Source: Sporosarcina luteola (GTDB lineage Bacteria > Bacillota > Bacilli > Bacillales_A > Planococcaceae). From it: DNA of 64,000 nt. Shown piece by piece: positions 1-7,568 of the stretch; positions within the stretch are counted from its first letter, which is position 1; every line of letters starts with the position of its first letter. The notes under the pieces are model-generated. The model had not been told where the DNA came from. It saw only the letters and a list, made by a program, of their open reading frames with translations, and did no database searches. Location of the stretch: the NCBI GenBank assembly GCA_014204635.1, contig JACHLS010000006.1, positions 1-64,000 on the forward strand, read 5' to 3'. The translations under genes and the position numbers were made by a program.

Positions 1-42
1 GCGGACAATCATCACCTTAAACTCATCGCTATATTTAGCCAT
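1..42 (-). CDS. IS3-family transposase OrfA, N-terminal fragment (window edge)
   Basis: Fourteen codons are visible (MAKYSDEFKVMIVR), opening with the MAKYSDEFK motif typical of the helix-turn-helix OrfA protein of IS3/IS150 elements. OrfA binds the terminal repeats, and a frameshift usually fuses it to the OrfB catalytic domain. The gene continues past position 1. Whether the element is intact or active cannot be judged here. Confidence 0.7.
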   Translation of the reverse strand, partial: MAKYSDEFKVMIVR

Positions 43-90
43 AAGAAAACACCCCAAAAGTTAGTTTTTGACTCTAACTTTTGGGGTGCA
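1..90 (-). mobile_element. Left end of an IS3-family (IS150-group-like) insertion sequence, cut by the window edge
   Basis: Read on the minus strand from position 90, the DNA begins TGCACCCCAAAAGTTAG, which has the TG start and CCCCAAAAGTTAG pattern common to ends of IS150-group elements. It is followed by an inverted copy (CTAACTTTTGGGGTG), so the tip folds into a hairpin, and then by the ATG of an orfA-type transposase gene at 42. The insertion lies only 29 bp beyond the stop of the yidC-like gene. The rest of the element, its other inverted repeat and any target duplication are outside the window. Family assignment rests on pattern memory, not on a search. Confidence 0.75.
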
Positions 91-119
91 CTTCAAAATT
101 GCCAAGCGCTTTCTGGAGA

Positions 120-854
120 TTATTCCTCTTTATACAATTTTCGAGACAACCACGTTTGCACAATTAAAAACAAGCCGCCAACTGCCCAATATAACGGAAA
201 AACTGCTGGCGCTGAAAATGAAAATAAAATGATCATCAGCGGAGAAAGATAGGCCATTATTTGCATCTGCTGTTTTTGCGTTCCCGCCATGTCAGCAATC
301 GGAGCCCTGGCTTGAACAAAGTACACGCCTCCTGCCAGAATAGTGATGATAAGATCCGGCGTTCCTAAATTAAACCATAGAAACATTTGATTTCCCGTAT
401 CCGGCAAAGTCCGGATAGCAAAATACAAGCCCATTAAGATTGGCATTTGGATCAACGTTGGCAAGCAGCCAATATTGAACAGTTTGTTTTGTTTATAAAT
501 CTCCATCATTTCCATTTGGATCTTCTTTTGTTCTTCCGGTGTTTTCGCGGTTTCCGCCTGTGCCTTCAAGGCATCCAACTGGGGTTGCACCTGTTTCATC
601 CGATTTTTCGTGGCCCGCTGACTTTTATATGATTTCATCATTAGCGGCATGAGCAACAAACGGATAAGAATCGTAATTGCAACGATGGCCATTCCATAAC
701 TGTCCCCGAAAAAGGTCCCCAGTTCATGGATGCTCCATGTCATTGGGCGGACGAATACGTCAAAAAAGAAGCCGGTCTGCTCGCCCGCAGCGGAACAACC
801 GCTTAAAAGCATGATACTCAAGATGATAAATAAGACGTTGATGGATTTTTTCAA
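120..854 (-). CDS. yidC: YidC/Oxa1-family membrane protein insertase (lipoprotein type)
   Basis: This is a 244-residue insertase that places proteins in the cytoplasmic membrane alone or with SecYEG. A TTG start at 854 is chosen because GAGAGG lies upstream at a suitable distance and translation from there gives a short basic N-terminus, a hydrophobic stretch and a lipobox (LLSGC, lipidated Cys20), as in Bacillus SpoIIIJ/YidC2. The longer reading from 941 adds an arginine-rich, non-signal-like extension. About five hydrophobic segments follow, with the conserved arginine inside the first one after the lipobox (around ILIRLLLMPL). The C-terminal tail is short. The 88-residue membrane protein ORF just upstream may be co-transcribed. 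An IS3-type element lies immediately downstream. Confidence 0.92.
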   Translation of the reverse strand: MKKSINVLFIILSIMLLSGCSAAGEQTGFFFDVFVRPMTWSIHELGTFFGDSYGMAIVAITILIRLLLMPLMMKSYKSQRATKNRMKQVQPQLDALKAQAETAKTPEEQKKIQMEMMEIYKQNKLFNIGCLPTLIQMPILMGLYFAIRTLPDTGNQMFLWFNLGTPDLIITILAGGVYFVQARAPIADMAGTQKQQMQIMAYLSPLMIILFSFSAPAVFPLYWAVGGLFLIVQTWLSRKLYKEE

Positions 855-889
855 TGTATGATTCCTCTCTCTATATAGATTTCTGATGT

Positions 890-1156
890 CTACATAGAGA
901 GATGGTGCCCTTCGGCGTCTTCGGGTCGCTCCAATCGGCAAACCGTCTTTCGTAATTGAATTTGATCAGTCAGGGGAGGCAGGCTGTCAAGAACAGCGTT
1001 TCCCTTCTCCGCCGCCAAGTCGATTTCCAAGCGAAGGTGCGCCATGAAGGTATAAGATTTATATTCGACCACTTGCCAGCTCAGTACGAGAATCCAAGCT
1101 ATAACTAAAGGAAGGATCCATTCAGTAGAGAACAGTTCAAGCAAGAAATGATTCAT
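890..1156 (-). CDS. Small hypothetical membrane protein
   Basis: This 88-residue protein starts at ATG 1156, preceded by AGGTGAG at a good distance; a GTG three codons earlier is possible. One clear hydrophobic segment (WILPLVIAWILVLSW) near the N-terminus is followed by a charged tail of about 55 residues, so it probably anchors once in the membrane. It ends 35 bp before the yidC-like start on the same strand, so the two may be co-expressed. I do not recognise the family. Confidence 0.55.
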   Translation of the reverse strand: MNHFLLELFSTEWILPLVIAWILVLSWQVVEYKSYTFMAHLRLEIDLAAEKGNAVLDSLPPLTDQIQLRKTVCRLERPEDAEGHHLSM

Positions 1157-1252
1157 AAAACTCACCTAGTTTCGTTCGGCTTTCATCTATACTAAGTTTT
1201 ACGTATTAGTGTCTAGAAGGTTTCATTTCAACTACATTTTTTTCAACCTAAT

Positions 1253-1296
1253 AAAGAGCCAGTCTCCCCTCTGGCAAAGGTTGACTGACTCTTATC
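1253..1296 (-). terminator. Probable intrinsic terminator
   Basis: On the minus strand AGAGTCAGTC and GACTGGCTCT form an imperfect stem followed by TTTATT. It sits downstream of the minus-strand gene ending at 1338 and before the 88-residue ORF. Confidence 0.5.
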
Positions 1297-1337
1297 GGCA
1301 GGAAATTTAATTATTTATAGTTGGCTGACAAACATTT

Positions 1338-2264
1338 TTAAGAACCTGCTTCGATTAATTCATCAATAAGCCCCGATGGCACATACGTTTTCATTGGTTC
1401 TAGAAGGGCAGGAGCCGCTTCAAAATAACGCAGAGACTTATTGTACCCATATGCCTTTTCCCCACGGGTGATCGTGAAAGAAAGAGCACCTTTTGAAACG
1501 ATGGCCCCTTTACCTGTCGATGACACTTTATACCCCAGTTCCTCGGCAATCGCCCGAAGCGGCACCATTTTAACGCCATCTACTTCATAGTGGTCTGCCG
1601 CTACGATTTTGTCGATCACTGAATTTGTCACCGTGCCTTGTTCAGGTGTTTCTACGTCATCTGATTCCGTTTTATCCAAAACAACAATCTTTTCAGGCGT
1701 TGTTTGAGCTGGAATGCTTCGCGTCGTAACTGTGTAGAAGACCGCTAGATTTTTTCCTTGCAGTTCATCAGACGTCACTTTTTTGCCTGATACGCTCGAA
1801 AGCTCTGTCTTATCGCTTACATGTAATTTTAACGAAAGAGGGGCGTTCAATAGATCTTCATTAAACTTCCCAACCGCCACAGAACCGGGCTCTTCTGTTT
1901 CCAAGATGACCACATCCGGACTGTATTGCGGTGGATAAATCATGATCATCGGCTTATTCCCATCAGTATAACCCGTAACTTTATCGCCTTTTTTCAATTC
2001 CGCTTTCTTTCCGGTATTATCAAATACCAGTGTGTCCTTCGTAACGACCAAGTATCCTTCCTGCTCGCCCGCCGTCACGAAATAGTGGGTTGAGTTATCA
2101 CGCGTCTCCACTTTCTCAATCGTTCCGGTGAACTTTACGAAATCCGGTTGTGTTTGCACGTCTTCTGTAGGCATCCCTTCTTCTGCAAATGCTGCAGTTG
2201 GTATGGCTGCCCCGCTGATTAAGAGCGCCGACATTGCGAATGGTACAGCTCTTTTCATCTTCAT
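1338..2264 (-). CDS. Secreted protein with a copper-amine-oxidase-N-like (stalk) domain
   Basis: The start at 2264 is fixed by AAAGGAG nine bases upstream; the open frame reaching 2651 only crosses other genes. The 308-residue product begins with a Sec signal peptide (MKMKRAVPF..., predicted cut after TAAFA). A beta-rich middle follows (about residues 30-210), and the last 95 residues contain the pattern VPLRAIAEELGYKV with flanking beta strands. That pattern marks the copper amine oxidase N-terminal-like domain (PF07833), common in secreted Firmicutes proteins and usually without oxidase activity. The product is probably extracellular or wall-associated. Its substrate or ligand is unknown. 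Confidence 0.75.
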   Translation of the reverse strand: MKMKRAVPFAMSALLISGAAIPTAAFAEEGMPTEDVQTQPDFVKFTGTIEKVETRDNSTHYFVTAGEQEGYLVVTKDTLVFDNTGKKAELKKGDKVTGYTDGNKPMIMIYPPQYSPDVVILETEEPGSVAVGKFNEDLLNAPLSLKLHVSDKTELSSVSGKKVTSDELQGKNLAVFYTVTTRSIPAQTTPEKIVVLDKTESDDVETPEQGTVTNSVIDKIVAADHYEVDGVKMVPLRAIAEELGYKVSSTGKGAIVSKGALSFTITRGEKAYGYNKSLRYFEAAPALLEPMKTYVPSGLIDELIEAGS

Positions 2265-2445
2265 GGATCTCATCTCCTTTATGTATACGTTCATATAAGT
2301 AGTCGAACGGGGAAAAAAAAGGTTACAAGTTTTTGAGATTAGAAGTTTAGTGAACCTTACTACTTGTTCATTACCCGAAAATCCCGTGCCACGAACGTAT
2401 AGATCTCTCACTGATATCCATAGTAGAAAGAGGAGGTGACCAACC

Positions 2446-2616
2446 ATGAATAAAAATAATAAAAAAACGATGAATGAACGGACCCATAACAGCTTCGACG
2501 TATACAAAGAAGCACAAAATACGAACAGCAATACAAATGACCGGAACGAAAATCGGACAGCGGAATGGACCGCGGACTTGAATAAGACAAATCGTGAAAC
2601 GAAAAACCGAGATTGA
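2446..2616 (+). CDS. Small asparagine-rich hypothetical protein
   Basis: This 56-codon ORF has a very strong ribosome binding site (AGGAGGTGA, five bases before the ATG) and is followed by a hairpin terminator, so it is probably a real gene despite its size. The product is hydrophilic and rich in Asn, Thr, Lys and Glu (NTNSNTNDRNENRT...), with no hydrophobic segment and no cysteine. The composition recalls small spore or stress proteins, but I do not recognise a specific family. It is divergent from the copper-amine-oxidase-like gene. Confidence 0.6.
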   Translation: MNKNNKKTMNERTHNSFDVYKEAQNTNSNTNDRNENRTAEWTADLNKTNRETKNRD

Positions 2617-2624
2617 ATCAAAAT

Positions 2625-2654
2625 AACATGCCGGAAGATGATACCCGGCATGTT
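2625..2654 (+). terminator. Hairpin terminator after the small Asn-rich gene
   Basis: Arms AACATGCCGG (2625-2634) and CCGGCATGTT (2645-2654) are perfectly complementary around a 10-base loop. A weak T-rich tail (CTCAATTTT) follows on the plus strand. Confidence 0.7.
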
Positions 2655-2707
2655 CTCAATTTTCCATGCTACAATGGAAACAGATTATATCGAAAGGTGT
2701 GCTTCTA

Positions 2708-2896
2708 TTGCCCAAAAAAGCGTCCGTCTACATACTTATGCTTGTGATCGGCTGCCTGCTGCTCGTCCTGTCTTTAACCATCGTACTGCCAACCCTTGTG
2801 AAATGGGCATTTCTCGCATTGGCATTATTACTAAACATCACGAGTGCCGCCGTTTTTATGAAAGAGGGCATTCGCCAAATGAAACCAAATCAGTGA
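2708..2896 (+). CDS. Small two-helix membrane protein
   Basis: A TTG start at 2708 is preferred because GAAAGGTG lies upstream; the in-frame ATG at 2666 has no ribosome binding site and lies just past the terminator. The 62-residue product is mostly two hydrophobic segments (about residues 6-28 and 29-50) followed by a short basic tail. Its last seven bases overlap the end of the convergent YcxB-like gene. No family is recognised. Confidence 0.5.
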   Translation: MPKKASVYILMLVIGCLLLVLSLTIVLPTLVKWAFLALALLLNITSAAVFMKEGIRQMKPNQ

Positions 2897-3399
2897 CTTA
2901 GCCATTTATTCACAAACTTGCGGAATGCCTCCGCATCCACATCTCTTTTCGGAATAATAAACGCACTGACCGCACTATTATACAAATAGAAATGACCGGT
3001 ATCTTCTTTGAACTGTTTCACCGCTTGCCACGTCATTTTGGATTCACCATTCGAAGTAGTGTCGGTCAGCCCTTGCTTATTCATCTTCAGTACGTGAGAG
3101 CCGACAAGCCCCTCATTCTTTCCTTCCTTCAGCGCCTTCCGCACTTGCCTCGTAACATGCCAATAAAAATACTTAGGGTAAAAAAGTACCCAAAGAATCG
3201 CTGTTACCCCAAACACGACAAAAAGCGTGCCTGCCTCCAAGTCTGTCGAAACCGATAAAAAATAGGCGAACAACAAAAACAATAGTGGCGAAACTACTCG
3301 CTGCCACCGCAACGAATTCCGCCCGACATTCGAGTTTTTCACATGATGGACATTAAATACCACCACGTCTTCCTCCGTCAGCTCATACTGAATTTCCAT
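2890..3399 (-). CDS. YcxB-like membrane protein
   Basis: The start is ATG 3399, with GGGGG six bases upstream; the ATG at 3405 is too close to it. The 169-residue product has a hydrophilic N-terminus (MEIQYELTEEDVVVFN), two adjacent transmembrane segments (about residues 35-75) and a C-terminal domain of about 90 residues containing W-x-A-V plus FYLYNS and FIIPKR. That layout and those motifs match the YcxB family (PF14317), whose role is unknown. It stands alone and converges on the small membrane gene before it. Confidence 0.75.
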   Translation of the reverse strand: MEIQYELTEEDVVVFNVHHVKNSNVGRNSLRWQRVVSPLLFLLFAYFLSVSTDLEAGTLFVVFGVTAILWVLFYPKYFYWHVTRQVRKALKEGKNEGLVGSHVLKMNKQGLTDTTSNGESKMTWQAVKQFKEDTGHFYLYNSAVSAFIIPKRDVDAEAFRKFVNKWLSH

Positions 3400-3747
3400 A
3401 TGCATCCCCCTGCTCCATAACTCTCTATGTACTGTCATTTAGGCTACCTTACATGTCAACCGATTGTCAATTAATCCTTTGGAGAGCGCTGATCCTGCGG
3501 ACGTGCAGGTACAAGCAGTCCGGCTGCTTGTAGGAGCAATCTTTTACTTCACAGTTTCAACAACCTGAATGCTTTCAATTTTTTTCATTCATAGTATGTC
3601 ATGCAGCATGCCAATCACCCCAATTAAAGAGTTATTGGGACGTTACCTTAACTATCACTTGTAATAGAAATAACCTGGAAGATCGTTCTATATTTTTGAA
3701 CATGTCATAGAATGAATGGAAACCTATACGATAAAGGGGACAAGACC
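3400..3747. other. Intergenic region, 348 bp, no gene seen
   Basis: This stretch lies between divergently transcribed genes and presumably holds both promoters. A short inverted repeat (ACAAGCAG...CTGCTTGT) lies near 3512-3533. I found no convincing reading frame, RNA gene or riboswitch. Confidence 0.4.
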
Positions 3748-3969
3748 ATGTTTGCAGTTCATTTCTATGAAAATAAAACATATGTACTCAACCAAGCATT
3801 ACGGACCTTACCTGCCATTCACGAGGAAATCCGCATCAAAGGAAGAAATGGAAAAGTCGTCAGCGTAGAGGAAATGGAGGAAAACCAGTATTTTGTTTTC
3901 GTGGAGTTCGAAAAGATTGCAGCTAAAAATAAAATAGACGCACAGGATACAAAAAAACGAAGACGATGA
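3748..3969 (+). CDS. Small hypothetical protein
   Basis: The 73-residue product starts at ATG 3748, where GGGGAC lies six bases upstream; an in-frame ATG at 3712 lacks such a site. It is soluble, with a predicted beta-alpha-beta pattern (MFAVHFYENKTYVL, then IRIKGRNGKVVSVEEM, then YFVFVEFE) and a very basic tail (KKRRR). It is monocistronic and followed by a strong bidirectional terminator. No family is recognised. Confidence 0.55.
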   Translation: MFAVHFYENKTYVLNQALRTLPAIHEEIRIKGRNGKVVSVEEMEENQYFVFVEFEKIAAKNKIDAQDTKKRRR

Positions 3970-3985
3970 ACGCTGAAACTTTAAA

Positions 3986-4026
3986 AAGAAAGCATGCCGG
4001 TTTTTTCAACCTGTGCATGCTTTCTT
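3986..4026. terminator. Bidirectional terminator
   Basis: Perfect 12-bp arms AAGAAAGCATGC (3986-3997) and GCATGCTTTCTT (4015-4026) separate two convergent genes. T- and A-rich flanks allow use from both sides. Confidence 0.8.
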
Positions 4027-4030
4027 CGTA

Positions 4031-5047
4031 TCATGACATCATTTCTGCAATGAATTCGTATGATTTCAATCGATCAGCATGGTGGTAAATTCCTGAACTG
4101 ATTATGAGCTCATTCGCTTTTGTCGCCTGCAGGAATGCCTCTAGTTTACGCTTGACCGTATCAGGACTTCCGACAATCGTGGAAGGCCAATCCAGCAACT
4201 CATGAATTGCCGCTTTTTCATACTCTGAGAATACAGCATCCGGATCCTCGAGTGGCGGCTTGAATTTACCTGTGACCCCTCGGCGAATGTTCAAAAACTG
4301 CTGCTGATAAGAGGTTGCTAAATAATGTGCTTTTTCATCTGTATCGGCAGCAATGACGTTGACGCCGAGCATGACATACGGCTCGGAAAGATCTTTGGAC
4401 GGCTTGAACCTTTGATGATAGAGCTGCAACGCCTGCATTAGATAGGCCGGGGCGAAATGGCTGGCAAATGAGAAAGGCAGACCTAGTTCAGCCGCAAGCT
4501 GAGCACTGAAGCCGCTTGAACCCAGCAGCCAAATCGGAATATCTTGTCCCTCCCCTGGAACTGCACGAACACGGGCTGTTGGGTTTTCCTCGAAATAGCT
4601 GCGTAACTCTGCCACTTGCTCAGGAAAATCATCGCCGCTGCTATGCAATGTACGACGGAGGGCATACGCTGTCGCTTGGTCACTGCCCGGCGCCCTGCCA
4701 AGTCCTAGATCAATTCGTCCGGGATACATCGCTTCCAGTGTGCCGAACTGTTCCGCAATGACAAGAGGCGCATGATTCGGCAGCATGACGCCGCCTGATC
4801 CGACGCGTATCGTCTTCGTTTCGCCTGCTACATGACCTATAATGATGGAAGTCGCCGAACTTGCGACTCCTTGCATATTATGATGCTCCGCCAGCCAATA
4901 CCGATTAAATCCCCAACGCTCTGCATGCTGCGCCAGGTCGACCGTATTCTTAAACGATTGGGCGGCGTCACTTCCTTCATTGATCATCGCCAGGTCGAGA
5001 ATGGAGAGTGGAATGCCATTGAATTTCTTTGCGTTTGACTGGATCAT
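4031..5047 (-). CDS. LLM-class flavin-dependent oxidoreductase (luciferase-like)
   Basis: This is a 338-residue enzyme of the bacterial-luciferase superfamily, which uses reduced flavin to oxidise small organic substrates. The start at 5047 has GGGAGTG seven bases upstream; the longer frame adds 21 residues without a site. Typical features are [10 protein letters not shown] at the N-terminus, [36 protein letters not shown] and [11 protein letters not shown], all hallmarks of the MsnO8/YvbT-like subgroup. Substrate is unknown. It is monocistronic and divergent from the uppS paralogue. Confidence 0.9.
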   Translation of the reverse strand: MIQSNAKKFNGIPLSILDLAMINEGSDAAQSFKNTVDLAQHAERWGFNRYWLAEHHNMQGVASSATSIIIGHVAGETKTIRVGSGGVMLPNHAPLVIAEQFGTLEAMYPGRIDLGLGRAPGSDQATAYALRRTLHSSGDDFPEQVAELRSYFEENPTARVRAVPGEGQDIPIWLLGSSGFSAQLAAELGLPFSFASHFAPAYLMQALQLYHQRFKPSKDLSEPYVMLGVNVIAADTDEKAHYLATSYQQQFLNIRRGVTGKFKPPLEDPDAVFSEYEKAAIHELLDWPSTIVGSPDTVKRKLEAFLQATKANELIISSGIYHHADRLKSYEFIAEMMS

Positions 5048-5241
5048 GTGAACACACTCCCAACATATATTTGAAATACCAAGTAAGAAACTTTGAATCC
5101 AGAGAAACATTCATTTCCCTGCACGTATCCATGATAGCGCTTTGAAAACGCGACTTCCATTCAAAGGACTTCGCTTGCCATTCTTGATATTCCCAATAGA
5201 ATGAAGAAAAGACCCTTTTACCTAGGAGAGGAGCAGTTGCA

Positions 5242-5934
5242 GTGAATGCTACGATACCGGCACATATTGCAATCATGATGGACGGAAATGGAAGGTGGGG
5301 GAAACAGAGAGGGCTAACAAGAAGTCAAGGACACTATGCCGGCTCTCAAACTATGGAAGCGATTATTATGGATTCCATGGAAATGGGGATTCAAGTGTTA
5401 ACTTTATATGCTTTTTCAACAGAAAACTGGAAAAGACCTAAAGATGAAGTGCAGTATTTAATGGACCTGCCTGCCAAATTCCTCACTGCAAAGCTGCCTG
5501 TATTCATGGCAAATGACATTAAAGTCTGTATCTCCGGAGACATCGATGGATTGCCGCTCCATACAAAAGAGGCAGTTAAGATGGCGATGCATTCTACAAA
5601 AGACAATAGCTCATTCACTGTAAATTTCGCTTTGAATTATGGCAGGCGAAGTGAACTGCTCGCAGCTATTAAAAAAATTGCACACGACCTGAACCGCTCT
5701 GATGTCGTTCTGGAAGAGATCACGGAAGAACTGATTGAAACACATCTATTTACAAGCGGACTTCCAGATCCCGACCTCATTATTCGAACAGGAGGAGAAA
5801 AAAGGATTAGCAACTTCTTATTATGGCAGTCTTCGAAATCTCAATTGTGGTTTACCGATACCTATTTTCCAGATTTTAATAAAGACTTATTACTTCAGGC
5901 AATTTACGACGTCAATGATCGAAAAGGTCTCTGA
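5242..5934 (+). CDS. uppS: Isoprenyl (undecaprenyl-diphosphate) synthase paralogue
   Basis: The product is a cis-prenyltransferase of 230 residues that would add isopentenyl units to farnesyl diphosphate to make the bactoprenol carrier for cell wall synthesis. It starts at GTG 5242 behind GGAGAGGAG. The family's first motif is intact (IAIMMDGNGRW, catalytic Asp14), as are the NFALNYGGR-like region (NFALNYGRRSE) and RTGGEKRISNFLLWQ. The next segment reads SSKSQLWF where the family normally has AYAEL/YSEL, so the glutamate implicated in metal and substrate binding is Gln. The gene is outside the usual rpsB-tsf-pyrH-frr-uppS-cdsA cluster, so it is probably a second copy, perhaps for another lipid or specialised. 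It stands alone with its own terminator. Confidence 0.82.
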   Translation: MNATIPAHIAIMMDGNGRWGKQRGLTRSQGHYAGSQTMEAIIMDSMEMGIQVLTLYAFSTENWKRPKDEVQYLMDLPAKFLTAKLPVFMANDIKVCISGDIDGLPLHTKEAVKMAMHSTKDNSSFTVNFALNYGRRSELLAAIKKIAHDLNRSDVVLEEITEELIETHLFTSGLPDPDLIIRTGGEKRISNFLLWQSSKSQLWFTDTYFPDFNKDLLLQAIYDVNDRKGL

Positions 5935-6109
5935 AGTGTCATCTCCTTCAATTAGAGTGCACATTAAAAAGCGCAGCGAAAGCCGTCACGAAGAACGGCT
6001 TTTTGCGACAAAAAGCAGAGCGTTTGGAGTATAGGGCTGCCTTACTTTCTGCTAAACCCCAGAAATACGGCAAATCGAACCCTTCGCCGTTCGATTGGCT
6101 GAAGCCGTG

Positions 6110-6144
6110 CCCGCGGAAAGCGTCCAGCCGCAGCGGAAATCAAC
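6110..6144 (-). repeat. Dispersed 35-bp GC-rich repeat, copy 1
   Basis: On the minus strand this reads GTTGATTTCCGCTGCGGCTG followed by GACGCTTTCCGCGGG. An inverted copy with four differences lies at 9263-9297. Similar GTTGATTTCCGCTGC...CGCTTTCCGCGGG elements are, to my memory, scattered between genes in many Bacillaceae. Function unknown. Confidence 0.6.
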
Positions 6145-6177
6145 ATTTTCTATTATTACTTCCATTGTAAAAGAAAA

Positions 6178-6220
6178 GACTGTAGGCAAACTCTGTAATT
6201 TCTCGAGTTTGTCTACAGTC
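6178..6220. terminator. Hairpin, probably part of a double terminator
   Basis: Arms 6178-6193 (GACTGTAGGCAAACTC) and 6205-6220 (GAGTTTGTCTACAGTC) pair with one G.T. The motif AGACTGTAGACAAA recurs beside the hairpin at 9175-9219, suggesting a recurring genomic terminator type. Confidence 0.6.
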
Positions 6221-6222
6221 TG

Positions 6223-6258
6223 ACAGCGCAATCCATATAAAAGGATTGCGCTGTTTTT
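6223..6258 (+). terminator. Intrinsic terminator
   Basis: Arms ACAGCGCAATCC (6223-6234) and GGATTGCGCTGT (6243-6254) are perfect, followed by TTTTT. It ends the uppS-paralogue transcript and lies 12 bp from the end of the convergent MFS gene, so it may serve both. Confidence 0.85.
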
Positions 6259-6270
6259 AACAGTATACAG

Positions 6271-7551
6271 TTATTTCACTTCGGCGGTTTCTGGCTCTGC
6301 TACGTTTGGACGGTTTTTTTCATCCAAGAAGAAGCTGGCAATGAACCCAACGAAGAGCAGGATGGCAGCCAAGTAGAACCCAGATGCCAGACTTCCTGTC
6401 TTATCAGCCAGGTAGCCAGTGATATATGGTGCTAGAATCGACGCCGACATTCCTAAGAAGTTATAGACACTGAACGCTGTACTGTATGCCTGCTTCGGTG
6501 CATTGTCGGCAACGACCGCGACGAGAATCGGGTTGGTGCTGATCTTGCCGAAGATACCGTACAGAATCAGCGCAACATACACGACGGTCATGCTGTCAAA
6601 GAAAACAATGGATGCGACTGACAAAAATGCAATCGGGAGCATGAGCTGCAAAACCGGTTTCCGTTTGCCCAGTTTGTCACTCCACATACTGAGCAGCAAA
6701 GAACCTGGGATTGCTGCCCACGGCACAATCGAGGAAACGAATGCTACTTTTCCGCCGACAATTCCCCGATCTGCTTCCAAGTAATAAGGTAGCCATGTCA
6801 GCAGCATGAAGAAGCCGTAGATGGAAGCAAAAATGATAATGTAAGAAACCAGCAAATTCCGGTTTTTAAACAGCACAGAAAGCTTCAGCTTTTCCCCTGT
6901 GTCTTCAGGATTTACCGCAGCAGCTGCGGCAGCTTGCCGTTCTTTTCTGCTCGGATCACGTTTAACAACGATGTACATCATGATGGCGACAGCTACGGCC
7001 AACCCAGCAATGATGAAGAACGGAATACGCCAGTTCATGCCGAATTCTCGGACTGTATATGTAGACAGGTAGTAACCGATCGACGTACCAAAAGCCATCC
7101 CGCTGTTGATGATCGCACTTCCCAGTGTAATCCGTTTTGCCGGAATCGCTGCTGAAGAGATGCCGTACTGCGGCCCATAATACGTTCCTTGTCCTGCACC
7201 AACGATGAACCATGCTGCCGCAAATAGGAAGAATGTCGGCATACCACCAGCGACAGCCGCGAAAATTCCCCCGATTAGGAAGCCCGGGATGAGAACGCGC
7301 TTCCTGCCGAATTTGTCTCCCATCAATCCTGAAGGAACTTGCAAGGCTACGTTCCCGATGAAGTTAATACTGACAATCAATCCAAGTTGCGCTTGTGTTA
7401 AGCCAAATTCACTTTGCATATCCCCCATTACTGGATTCAATACGGTCCGCGTTGCATATAATGCCACCCATCCTAGAAAGAATACGGTGACTAGCTTTAC
7501 CCAGTATGGGATTAGCGGCTCACGTTCATTGCGCAGATAGTGTTGTCCCAT
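6271..7551 (-). CDS. MFS transporter (anion:cation symporter-like)
   Basis: The 426-residue product has about 12 transmembrane segments. The start is ATG 7551, where AGGAGG lies upstream; the frame open to 7623 runs into the preceding gene. The loop motif after helix 2 (GLMGDKFGRKRVLIPG) and WSDKLGKRKPVLQ in the second half are classic major facilitator signatures. The profile is closest to organic-acid/sugar-acid symporters. It lies 17 bp downstream of the DUF1116 gene and is probably co-transcribed, so it may import the substrate or export the product of that enzyme. Confidence 0.85.
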   Translation of the reverse strand: MGQHYLRNEREPLIPYWVKLVTVFFLGWVALYATRTVLNPVMGDMQSEFGLTQAQLGLIVSINFIGNVALQVPSGLMGDKFGRKRVLIPGFLIGGIFAAVAGGMPTFFLFAAAWFIVGAGQGTYYGPQYGISSAAIPAKRITLGSAIINSGMAFGTSIGYYLSTYTVREFGMNWRIPFFIIAGLAVAVAIMMYIVVKRDPSRKERQAAAAAAVNPEDTGEKLKLSVLFKNRNLLVSYIIIFASIYGFFMLLTWLPYYLEADRGIVGGKVAFVSSIVPWAAIPGSLLLSMWSDKLGKRKPVLQLMLPIAFLSVASIVFFDSMTVVYVALILYGIFGKISTNPILVAVVADNAPKQAYSTAFSVYNFLGMSASILAPYITGYLADKTGSLASGFYLAAILLFVGFIASFFLDEKNRPNVAEPETAEVK

Positions 7552-7568
7552 TTCACTCGGCCTCCTTT

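Noticed and set aside
2408..2590. Minus-strand frame across the small Asn-rich gene
   Set aside because: The opposite strand has AGGAGGTGA and a terminator; this frame shows low-complexity Ser/Tyr from reverse reading of Asn/Glu codons.
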